Below the pieces are notes generated by a model that saw only the letters and a list, made by a program, of their open reading frames with translations, made no database searches and was not told where the DNA came from. The translations under genes and the position numbers were made by a program. A stretch of DNA of 41,315 nt, from NCBI RefSeq assembly GCF_002101735.1, contig NZ_LQPE01000160.1, positions 1 to 41,315 of the forward strand. Reading direction: 5' to 3'. The stretch comes from Mycobacterium kyorinense (GTDB lineage Bacteria; Actinomycetota; Actinomycetes; Mycobacteriales; Mycobacteriaceae). This document shows positions 32,355 through 39,283 of this stretch, one piece after another; positions within the stretch are counted from its first letter, which is position 1; every line of letters begins with the position of its first letter.

Positions 32355-33341
32355 TCACAGCGATTCGGCGAGCGCCCCCAACGTCTCGGCCGACGTGTAG
32401 CGCGGTGTCCAGCCCAGCTGCGTCTTGGCCTTGGTGGTGTCCATCACCACCGACGTGCGCGCCACGTGCAGCCATTCCGCCGTCGAGGGCACGAACGGCA
32501 GCCTGGCGATCACCCCCGACGCCGCCGTCGCCGCCGCGGCCGGAACCCGCACCGGCCGGCCGCCCAGCGCCGCGGCCACGTCGGAGACGGACAGCACGCC
32601 GTCGCCCGCGATGTTGTAAGCGCCCGGTGGCGCCGAACCCGTCGCCGCCAGCGCGATCGCCGCGGCGACGTCGTCGTGGTGCACCAGCTGCAGCGGGTTA
32701 CCGGGGTCGGGAACCGGCGGTTTGAGCAGCGGCAACACCCGGGTCGCGGCGGCCGCGTACGGGATGCGGTTCCACGGCATCGCCTCGGCCAGCGCGTGCG
32801 CCTGCGGGCCGGCGACGATGCACGGGCGCAGAATGAACACCTCCAGCGGCGACCCCGCGGTGATCTCCGCGAGGGCCGCTTCGCAGGCGGCCTTCTGCTC
32901 GGAGTAGTAGTGCTCGGGCGAGCCCCGCGGCGGCACGTCCTCGGTGAGCGGGACCGGGTTGTCGGCGTGGTACCCGTAGGCGGCCACCGACGAGCTATAC
33001 ACCAGGCGGTGGGGGCGTCCCTCGGCGGAACCGGCCGCGCACGCTTCGAAGACGTTGCGGGTGCCGGCCAAGTTCACCCGGGCGCTTTCTTCGCGCGACC
33101 CCATGATGATGAACGCCAGGTGGACGACGACGTCGGCGTCGGCGACCAGCGCGTCCACCGCCTCGCGGTCGGTGATGTCGCCCTGCCGGTAGCTGGTTTT
33201 GGTCCATCCGCGGGACGACGGCTCGAACGGGCGACGGGCCATGCCGATGATGCGGTCGACGGCCGGGTCCCGCTCCAGCGCCGCCACCGCGGAGGTGCCG
33301 ATCTCGCCGGTCGGCCCGGTGACCGCAACGGTGAGCCCCAT
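32355..33341 (-). CDS. Extended SDR, NAD-dependent epimerase/dehydratase family
   Basis: Protein of 328 residues with the Rossmann motif TGPTGEIG at residues 8-15, the DVVVHLAF strand, VYSSSVAAYG (active-site serine) and the catalytic YYSEQK (YxxxK). It therefore has the full short-chain dehydrogenase catalytic set and should be an active NAD(P)-dependent enzyme on a nucleotide sugar or a related alcohol or ketone. The substrate cannot be assigned. It lies one base after a tiny membrane ORF and heads the series with two fadE genes and the PPOX gene; all point toward pks and end convergent with it. Confidence 0.87.
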   Translation of the reverse strand: MGLTVAVTGPTGEIGTSAVAALERDPAVDRIIGMARRPFEPSSRGWTKTSYRQGDITDREAVDALVADADVVVHLAFIIMGSREESARVNLAGTRNVFEACAAGSAEGRPHRLVYSSSVAAYGYHADNPVPLTEDVPPRGSPEHYYSEQKAACEAALAEITAGSPLEVFILRPCIVAGPQAHALAEAMPWNRIPYAAAATRVLPLLKPPVPDPGNPLQLVHHDDVAAAIALAATGSAPPGAYNIAGDGVLSVSDVAAALGGRPVRVPAAAATAASGVIARLPFVPSTAEWLHVARTSVVMDTTKAKTQLGWTPRYTSAETLGALAESL

Positions 33342-33342
33342 G

Positions 33343-33453
33343 TCAGCGCCGCCGGCCGGAGCGCCGGCGCCACCAGAAGACGCCGACCACGGTTATGCCG
33401 GCAACCGAGGCGACCACGGCGACGGGCGGCTTGGCAGCGTCCCTGAGATTCAT
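33343..33453 (-). CDS. Small single-pass membrane ORF, 36 residues
   Basis: An ATG-to-TGA frame of 36 residues starting MNLRDAAKPPVAVV, with one hydrophobic stretch (about residues 11-28, rich in Val, Ala and Gly) ending in two Trp and a strongly basic tail (RRRSGRRR). That is a plausible type of small membrane protein. Its TGA is one base before the ATG of the SDR gene, fitting translational coupling. The ribosome site is weak (GGGCGC), and I recognise no family. It could be spurious, but the hydrophobic segment in a GC-rich background and the exact junction favour a real gene. Confidence 0.5.
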   Translation of the reverse strand: MNLRDAAKPPVAVVASVAGITVVGVFWWRRRSGRRR

Positions 33454-33581
33454 AGCGCCCGGCTACCCGCGTGGTCGATCGTCAAACCTGGGTTGTGCAC
33501 AGTTCGGTGTTCCTCCACAGCCCGGCTTCGGCACGGCGCGCGGCGAGCGCCGGTGACGGTCGGCGCACCTACCGTCGGCGC

Positions 33582-34418
33582 ATGCGAACAGAACTGCCTG
33601 CCGAGCGGCTGCACCGGCGCCTCGGCGCCCAACCCGACGCCGGAAACGACGCGACCGACGATGACGGCGACGGTGACCCCAATTCGTTGCTGCCGCGGTG
33701 GATTCCGGACGGCTCCGCGCAGCAGAGCCTGCTTGCCCGGGTACGCGCCGATCCCGGCCGGGCCGGCGCAATCGCGTTGGCGGTGATCGCCGCCATCGCC
33801 GTGCTGGTGACCGTGTTCACGCTGGTGCGCGATCGGCCGGCGCCAGTGGCGTCGGCGAAGTTGCCGCCGGTGGAGATGGTCTCGTCGGCGACCCGTAGCC
33901 CGAGTGCGAGCCCGTCGGCCGGGCCGGCCCCGCCGGTGGTGGTCAGCGTGGTCGGCCTGGTGCACAGCCCAGGCCTGGTCACCTTGGCGCCCGGCGCCCG
34001 GATCGCCGACGCGCTCAACGCCGCCGGCGGCACCGTGGACGGCGCCGACACGATCGGGTTGAACATGGCCCGCCAGGTCGGCGACGGCGAGCAGATCGTG
34101 GTCGGCGTCGCGCCGCCGAAAGGGCAACCGACCGCGCTGGGCAGTTCGGTCAACCCGGGCTCGGCCGCGCCGGCCGCGCCCGCGGCGCCGGGCAAGCCGG
34201 CCAGGCCCACGTCGGCCAAGCCGGGCGAGGTGATCGACCTGAACACCGCGACGGTGCAACAGCTGGACACCTTGCCCGGCATCGGGCCCGTGACCGCGGC
34301 TGCGATCCTGGCGTGGCGCGAGGCCAACGGCAAATTCAACAGCGTCGACCAGCTCGCCGAGGTCGACGGCATCGGCCCGGCGCGGCTGGAAAAGTTGCGC
34401 ACACTGGTACGTGTCTGA
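33582..34418 (+). CDS. comEA: ComEA-like helix-hairpin-helix DNA-binding protein
   Basis: Protein of 278 residues, equivalent to M. tuberculosis Rv2415c. One membrane helix (about residues 65-85, AGAIALAVIAAIAVLVTVFTLV), a Pro/Ala/Ser-rich linker, a SLBB-like domain (VSVVGLVHSPGLVTLAPGARIADAL) and at the C-terminus the helix-hairpin-helix pair DLNTATVQQLDTLPGIGPVTA ... VDGIGPARLEKL (each quoted in part). In competent bacteria ComEA holds incoming DNA; mycobacteria are not known to be naturally competent in the usual way, so the role is open. The ATG at 33582 precedes the conserved start; a longer frame to 33471 has no family match. comEC follows five bases after its stop. Confidence 0.9.
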   Translation: MRTELPAERLHRRLGAQPDAGNDATDDDGDGDPNSLLPRWIPDGSAQQSLLARVRADPGRAGAIALAVIAAIAVLVTVFTLVRDRPAPVASAKLPPVEMVSSATRSPSASPSAGPAPPVVVSVVGLVHSPGLVTLAPGARIADALNAAGGTVDGADTIGLNMARQVGDGEQIVVGVAPPKGQPTALGSSVNPGSAAPAAPAAPGKPARPTSAKPGEVIDLNTATVQQLDTLPGIGPVTAAAILAWREANGKFNSVDQLAEVDGIGPARLEKLRTLVRV

Positions 34419-34423
34419 GGGCC

Positions 34424-35962
34424 GTGCACAACCCGTTCGGCGGCCCGGCGCCGGCGCGGCTGGATGTGCGTCTGGTGCCGGCCGCGCTGACGGGCTGGCT
34501 GGTCACCGCCGCGGGAATCGTCTGGCCGGTGGGCAACCTGCTTGCGGCCCTGGGGGTTTTGACCGCGGTAACGGGCGCGCTGTCGGCGCGCGCGTCGCGA
34601 CTGCGCACGTTCGGCATCGGTCTGGTCGCAATCGGTGTGGTGGGGGCGGGCTTCGGGTTCGCGATCGCGTTGCGCGCCAACGCGGTCGCGCGCCACCCGA
34701 TCACCGCGGCGTTCGGAACGGCCACGCGGATCACGGTCACACCCAGCGAGAGCGCAGTGTCGCTGGGGCGCGGTCGGTTGATGTTCCGCGCCACCGCCCA
34801 GCGGCTTGCAGACCACGAAATCAGCGGTCGTGTAGTGGTTTTCGCGTCCGCGACCACTTTCCATGAGGTGATGGTGGGTCAACCGGTGCAGTTTCGGGCG
34901 CGGATCACCCGTCCTATCCGCCGTGACCTGACGGTGGCGGTGGTCAACGCGATCGGAGCGCCCACGACCGGCAGCGCCGCGCCGGTTTATCGTGCCGCGC
35001 ACGCCGTGCGTGATCGGTTCGCCGCCGCGGCGCGTCGCGTGCTGCCGGTCGATCAAGCCGCGATGCTGCCGGCGCTGGTGCTCGGCGACACGTCGACGGT
35101 CACCGCCATCACCGGCCAAGAGTTCCGGACAGCCGGGCTGACGCATCTCACCGCGGTGTCGGGCGCAAACGTCACGATCGTGTGCGGCGCGGTGCTGTTC
35201 ACCGCGCGGCTGATCGGCCCGCGGGCGGCGGTCGCGCTGGCCGCGGTGGCGCTGCTGGCGTTCGTGATCGTGGTGCAGCCGACGGCCAGCGTGCTGCGCG
35301 CAGCGGTAATGGGCGCCATCGCGTTGGCGGGCCTATTGAGTTCGCGGCGGCGCCAGGCGATTCCGGCGCTCTCGGCCACCGTGCTGCTGTTGATGGTGAT
35401 CGCGCCTCAGCTGGCGGTCGACGTCGGTTTCGCGTTGTCGGTGGTTGCCACGGCCGCGTTGGTGGTCATCGCGCCGGTCTGGTCGGCGCGGCTGGTATCG
35501 GCCGGCTGGCCCAAACCGCTGGCCGACGCGGTCTGCGTGGCTTGGGCGGCGCAAGTGGTGACCGCCCCGCTGGTCGCGGGCATCTCGGGCCGGGTCAGCC
35601 TGGTGGCCGCGGCGGCCAACCTCGCGGCCGCCGCACTGATCGCCCCGATCACCGTGCTGGGCAGCGCCGCCGCCGCGCTGTGCATGGTCTGGCCGCCGGC
35701 CGCGCAGCTGCTGATTCGGTTCACCGGTCCGGAACTGTGGTGGGTGCTGCACATCGCGCACTGGGCGGCGGCCGTGCCGGCCGCCAGCGTGCCGGTGCCG
35801 TCGGGCACGTCGGGCGTGGTGCTCGTCGCCGCCGCCGCGGTGCTGACCGTCGTGCTGTGGCGGTGGCGGTGGTTTCGCGCGGCGGCGGCAGTCGGCGCGG
35901 TGGGGCTGGTGGCATGGTCGCTGTCCGGCCTGATACCGGCGGCGATCGCAAACTCGGCGTAG
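34424..35962 (+). CDS. comEC: ComEC/Rec2 family membrane protein
   Basis: Polytopic membrane protein of 512 residues, equivalent to M. tuberculosis Rv2414c. The ComEC competence domain is recognised by ALVLGDTSTVTAITGQEF, LTHLTAVSGANVTIVCG and a run of about ten hydrophobic segments through the C-terminal half. Like the M. tuberculosis protein it is short: the C-terminal metallo-beta-lactamase-like nuclease domain with HxHxDH found in Bacillus ComEC is absent. In competent bacteria ComEC forms the channel for single-stranded DNA. The start is the GTG at 34424, five bases after comEA; codons upstream in frame read across comEA. It is transcribed with comEA and probably holA. Confidence 0.9.
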   Translation: MHNPFGGPAPARLDVRLVPAALTGWLVTAAGIVWPVGNLLAALGVLTAVTGALSARASRLRTFGIGLVAIGVVGAGFGFAIALRANAVARHPITAAFGTATRITVTPSESAVSLGRGRLMFRATAQRLADHEISGRVVVFASATTFHEVMVGQPVQFRARITRPIRRDLTVAVVNAIGAPTTGSAAPVYRAAHAVRDRFAAAARRVLPVDQAAMLPALVLGDTSTVTAITGQEFRTAGLTHLTAVSGANVTIVCGAVLFTARLIGPRAAVALAAVALLAFVIVVQPTASVLRAAVMGAIALAGLLSSRRRQAIPALSATVLLLMVIAPQLAVDVGFALSVVATAALVVIAPVWSARLVSAGWPKPLADAVCVAWAAQVVTAPLVAGISGRVSLVAAAANLAAAALIAPITVLGSAAAALCMVWPPAAQLLIRFTGPELWWVLHIAHWAAAVPAASVPVPSGTSGVVLVAAAAVLTVVLWRWRWFRAAAAVGAVGLVAWSLSGLIPAAIANSA

Positions 35963-36031
35963 CCGAGTGCAGCGGGTCGCCGCCAACTGACCCAGCGGAT
36001 CATTGTCGGCCGCACATGACACGATCGAACG

Positions 36032-36994
36032 GTGAACCAGGCGTTGCACCTCGTGCTGGGAGACGAGGAACTGCTGGTCGAGCGCGCCGTGGCCGCTGTC
36101 CTGCGGTCGGTACGGCAGCGGACCGGCACCGACGACATTCCAGTGAGCAGGCTGCGGGCTGGCGAAGTCGGCACTTACGAGCTCGCCGAACTGCTGAGCC
36201 CGTCACTGTTCGCCGACGAGCGGGTAGTGGTTCTCGAAGCGGCCGGTGAAGCCGGCAAGGAGGCGGCCGAATTGATCGCCGCCGCGGCGGGTGACGTTCC
36301 GGCGGGGACTGTGCTGATCGTCGTGCATTCGGGTGGCGGGCGGGCCAAGGCGCTGGCCACTCAGCTGAAAACACTTGGCGCACAGGTGCATCCGTGCGCG
36401 CGGATCACCAAGCCCAGTGAACGCGCCGACTTCGTCCGCAACGAGTTCCGCTCGCTGCGGGCCAAGGTCGACCAGGAGACTGTCAACGCGCTGCTCGACG
36501 CCGTCGGCTCGGATGTGCGCGAACTGGCCTCGGCCTGTTCACAATTGGTCGCCGACACCGGAGGCCGCGTGGACGCCGCGGCGGTGAGGCGCTATCACAG
36601 CGGCAAGGCCGAAGTGAAGGGCTTCGACATCGCCGACAAGGCAGTGGTCGGCGATGTCGAGGGAGCCGCCGAAGCGCTGCGCTGGGCGATGATGCGCGGC
36701 GAGCCGCACGTGGTGTTGGCCGATGCGCTGGCCGAGGCGGTGCACACCATCGGCCGGGTCGGGCCGCTGTCGGGTGATCCGTACCGCCTGGCCGGCGAGC
36801 TGGGGATGCCGCCCTGGCGGGTGCAGAAGGCGCAGAAACAGGCGCGGCGGTGGTCACGCGACATGGTTGCGACGGCGATGAGATGGGTGGCCGCGCTGAA
36901 CGCCGACGTCAAGGGTGCCGCCGCCGACGCCGACTACGCGCTGGAAGCCGCCGTGCGGCGGGTCGCCGAACTGGTCGCCGAGCGGGGCCGCTGA
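36032..36994 (+). CDS. holA: DNA polymerase III delta subunit
   Basis: Clamp-loader delta subunit of 320 residues, equivalent to M. tuberculosis Rv2413c, which opens the beta sliding clamp. Typical features are the N-terminal LHLVLGDEELLVERAV, the ELLSPSLFADERVVVLEAA stretch (beta-clamp contact region) and the C-terminal helical domain with EVKGFDIADKAVVGD and WRVQKAQKQARRWS. GTG start at 36032, 69 bases after comEC. The stop is followed by a strong terminator that also ends rpsT from the other side. Confidence 0.93.
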   Translation: MNQALHLVLGDEELLVERAVAAVLRSVRQRTGTDDIPVSRLRAGEVGTYELAELLSPSLFADERVVVLEAAGEAGKEAAELIAAAAGDVPAGTVLIVVHSGGGRAKALATQLKTLGAQVHPCARITKPSERADFVRNEFRSLRAKVDQETVNALLDAVGSDVRELASACSQLVADTGGRVDAAAVRRYHSGKAEVKGFDIADKAVVGDVEGAAEALRWAMMRGEPHVVLADALAEAVHTIGRVGPLSGDPYRLAGELGMPPWRVQKAQKQARRWSRDMVATAMRWVAALNADVKGAAADADYALEAAVRRVAELVAERGR

Positions 36995-37009
36995 CAACGC
37001 CGACAAACC

Positions 37010-37038
37010 AAAAGCACCCTGGTTTCAGGGTGCTTTTT
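37010..37038. terminator. Bidirectional intrinsic terminator holA/rpsT
   Basis: A perfect 12-bp stem, AAAAGCACCCTG and CAGGGTGCTTTT, with a GTTT loop, flanked by an A-run on one side and a T-run on the other. It therefore works as a Rho-independent terminator for both the holA strand and the convergent rpsT strand. Such a classic U-tract terminator is uncommon in mycobacteria. Confidence 0.92.
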
Positions 37039-37058
37039 GCGTGTGGTCGAGCGTCGGC

Positions 37059-37319
37059 TCAGAGCTTGTTGAAGGCCCGGGCCAGCGCCGACTTCTTGTT
37101 GGCCGCCTGGTTCTTGTGGATGACGCCCTTGCTGGCGGCCTTGTCCAGCTTGCGGCTGGTCGCCGCCAGCAACTCGGCGGCCTTGTCCTTTTCGCCGGCC
37201 TCGGTGGCCTCGCGGAACGCACGCACCGCAGTGCGCAGCGACGACTTCACCGACTTGTTGCGCAATCGCCGGCGCTCGTTGGTGCGGTTGCGCTTCTGCT
37301 GCGACTTGATGTTGGCCAC
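37059..37319 (-). CDS. rpsT: 30S ribosomal protein S20
   Basis: Basic protein of 86 residues, MANIKSQQKRNRTNERRRLRN, that binds 16S rRNA early in small-subunit assembly. The composition (many Lys and Arg, Ala-rich helices) and length are standard for S20. The start is a GTG with GAAGGA eight bases before it. It is alone on its strand, ending at the shared terminator; the 166 bases upstream hold its promoter and that of the divergent membrane-protein gene. Confidence 0.96.
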   Translation of the reverse strand: MANIKSQQKRNRTNERRRLRNKSVKSSLRTAVRAFREATEAGEKDKAAELLAATSRKLDKAASKGVIHKNQAANKKSALARAFNKL

Positions 37320-37391
37320 GCGGTAGTTCCTTCGTCGATCTCAGCGGGAGTTTTGGGGCTGCAGGCGCCAGGCAGGCCGCAGCGAATGACC

Positions 37392-37397
37392 AGGTTA
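37392..37397 (-). promoter_or_regulatory. Candidate -10 of rpsT
   Basis: On the minus strand, TAACCT within ACTGATAACCTGG fits the TANNNT -10 pattern about 70 bases before the rpsT start. No good -35 is visible, which is usual for mycobacterial ribosomal promoters. The rest of 37320-37485 shows no gene. Confidence 0.35.
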
Positions 37398-37485
37398 TCA
37401 GTAGCCGAGGCGTTCTCCCAAAGCCGAGCCCACTGGCCAGCGGAAACGGCTGTCGAACACGCGATCGCCACCCTATCGTTCGGTT

Positions 37486-38142
37486 ATGGACGCCCGCCGC
37501 CCGATGCTGGCACTGTGGGCCGCCATCTGCATCACCCTGTTGTTCGGAGCCGTGGCGATCGGAGTCGCCCTCGGCGGCCTGATGCCGCTGCCGTACGGGC
37601 CGGCCGCCGCGGTTCACCGCTACGCAGCCGAGCAACCGGTGGCGCTGCAGGTCATCGCCGTCGGGGTCTTCGCGTCTGCGGTGCCGCTGGCCGTCTACGC
37701 GGCGACGGTCGGCGCCGGGCTGCGTGAGCTGGGCTCCGCCGTGCCCGGGGCCATCGCCCTGACCGGCGGAATCCTGGCCGCGGGCACGCTCGGTTTGACG
37801 GGCTTGGTGGGCTGGATGCTGTCACGACCCGATGTCGGTCACGACGCCGCCCTGGCTCGGACGCTGTATTAGCTGGCGTTTCTCCTCGGCGGACCCGCGC
37901 ACATCGTGGCGCTCGGCCTGCTTGTCGCGGGGATGTCGGTGCCCGGTCTGGCGCTGGGGCTACTGCCGCGGCCGCTGGCCTGGATCGGCCTCGCGCTCGC
38001 TGCCTGTAGCGGGTTGGCGACGCTGGTGCTGATCTGGCCGGTCCTGGGAGTGATGCTGCCGATCGCCCGGGTTTCGGCGCTGGCGTGGCTGCTGGCGGCC
38101 GGCGCTCGCCTGGGCCGCAACCCCAGGCCCCCGGCGTGCTGA
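37486..38142 (+). pseudogene. Membrane protein gene interrupted by in-frame TAG
   Basis: A 219-codon frame encoding a polytopic membrane protein is broken at codon 129 by TAG (37870-37872). Before the stop are 128 residues with helices such as LALWAAICITLLFGAVAIGVALG and VIAVGVFASAVPLAVYAA; after it the same frame continues as LAFLLGGPAHIVALGLLVAGM and further helices to a normal TGA. The join reads naturally if the TAG were CAG (Gln), so one C-to-T change explains it. The layout resembles DUF4386-type membrane proteins, but I cannot name the family with certainty. Alternatives are a sequencing error or two separate small proteins. It is divergent from rpsT. Confidence 0.7.
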
Positions 38143-38236
38143 CTCAGGACCGGCAGCGTCCATTTCCCCCAGCCGCTTTCACGCCGACCGAGTTGGCCGT
38201 AGCCTGGTGTGAACCGGATCACAACGGGAGGCCCCG

Positions 38237-38665
38237 ATGCGGATAGCAGACGTGCTGCGTAACAAGGGTGCGGCGGTGGTGACGATCAACCCCGAGGCAA
38301 CGGTGACCGAACTGCTTGCGGGGCTTGCCCGACACAACATCGGCGCCATGGTGGTGGTGGGGCCCGAGGGCGTCGTCGGCATCGTCTCCGAGCGTGACGT
38401 GGTGCGCCAGCTGCACACCCACGGGCCTGCGGTGCTTTCTCGCCCCGTCGCCAAGATCATGACGGCCGTCGTGTCCACCTGTAAGAAGACCGACACGGTC
38501 GACGCCATCAGCATGCTGATGACCGAGAACCGGGTGCGCCACGTACCCGTGATCGACAACGGCAAGCTGATCGGGATCGTCAGCATCGGCGACGTGGTGA
38601 AGAGCCGGATGGAAGAGCTGGAGGCCGAGCAGGCGCAGCTGCAGTCCTACATCACCCAGGGTTAG
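38237..38665 (+). CDS. Two-CBS-domain protein
   Basis: Protein of 142 residues made of two CBS motifs (about residues 8-60 and 75-128), seen in GAMVVVGPEGVVGIVSERDVVR and VRHVPVIDNGKLIGIVSIGDVV, followed by a charged helical tail. Equivalent to M. tuberculosis Rv2406c. Paired CBS domains bind adenine nucleotides and usually sense energy state; no catalytic domain is attached, so it probably acts as a free regulatory module. The ATG at 38237 has GGGAGG seven bases before it. It converges with the Rv2405-like gene, three bases between stops. Confidence 0.9.
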   Translation: MRIADVLRNKGAAVVTINPEATVTELLAGLARHNIGAMVVVGPEGVVGIVSERDVVRQLHTHGPAVLSRPVAKIMTAVVSTCKKTDTVDAISMLMTENRVRHVPVIDNGKLIGIVSIGDVVKSRMEELEAEQAQLQSYITQG

Positions 38666-38668
38666 GAC

Positions 38669-39256
38669 TCAGCTCCAGGAGTAGTCGGCCCGCAAACGGG
38701 CGGCCACCACGTCGAACATCTCGCGTTGCAGGATCGCGCCTTCGCGGCGGATCCCCTCTTCGGGCACGTCCAGGACCCGGTCCAGTCGCACCCAGCTGGG
38801 CCGGCCGTCGTCGTCCCAGCTGCCGCTGCCGATGCCGACCCAATCGCGGTCGTCGGCGTGGCGCTCCTGACTCGACAGCATCAGGCCCAGCAAGGTCTGC
38901 CGGTCGCGGCCCACCACCAGCACCGGGCGGTCCTTGCCGCGGGTGGGGTCCTCCTCGTAGGCCACCCACGTCCACACGATCTCGCCGGGATCCGCGCGAC
39001 CGTCCAGATCGGGGGCGTAGACCAGCTTGCGGGCCCGGTGCGCGGTCGGCACGCTGGTGCGAGTGACCGGCCGGCCCGCGGCAATCTCGGTAGGCGGCGA
39101 CGCCGCGGTGCCGGCGAGGACGTCCATGCCGAGCTTGATGCCGCGCTGGATGCTTGGCGAGTTCTGCAGCTGGCGGATGAATCTGGGCGCCTCGTTGAAC
39201 ACGAAATTCTCGAGGTTCCTCTGAAAACGCTGCAACGTCCTCCACTGTGACGCCAT
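38669..39256 (-). CDS. Rv2405-like PemK/MazF-fold protein
   Basis: Protein of 195 residues, equivalent to M. tuberculosis Rv2405. The N-terminal 60 residues (MASQWRTLQRFQRNLENFVF) form an unassigned helical region; the C-terminal part from GEIVWTWVAYEEDPTRGKDRPVLVVGR has the strand pattern of the PemK/MazF plasmid-toxin fold (GEIVW...KDRPVLV). No antitoxin gene lies beside it and the protein is conserved in mycobacterial backbones, so I doubt a simple toxin role. The start is the ATG at 39256; a frame extending to 40090 is the shadow of lepA. It is divergent from lepA with overlapping start regions. Confidence 0.82.
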   Translation of the reverse strand: MASQWRTLQRFQRNLENFVFNEAPRFIRQLQNSPSIQRGIKLGMDVLAGTAASPPTEIAAGRPVTRTSVPTAHRARKLVYAPDLDGRADPGEIVWTWVAYEEDPTRGKDRPVLVVGRDRQTLLGLMLSSQERHADDRDWVGIGSGSWDDDGRPSWVRLDRVLDVPEEGIRREGAILQREMFDVVAARLRADYSWS

Positions 39257-39283
39257 GTTCGCAGGATAGGACGACCGGCACGA

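Noticed and set aside
9115..33581. Genomic island with mobility genes
   Set aside because: No integrase, transposase, tRNA target or direct repeats were seen at the edges, and base composition is close to the flanks; only gene order suggests insertion.
38143..38236. DosR box before the CBS gene
   Set aside because: No sequence close to the DosR palindrome is present; only a normal ribosome site was found.
38669..39256. MazF-type toxin-antitoxin pair
   Set aside because: Only the PemK/MazF-like fold is seen; no antitoxin gene is adjacent and the gene sits in the conserved mycobacterial backbone.
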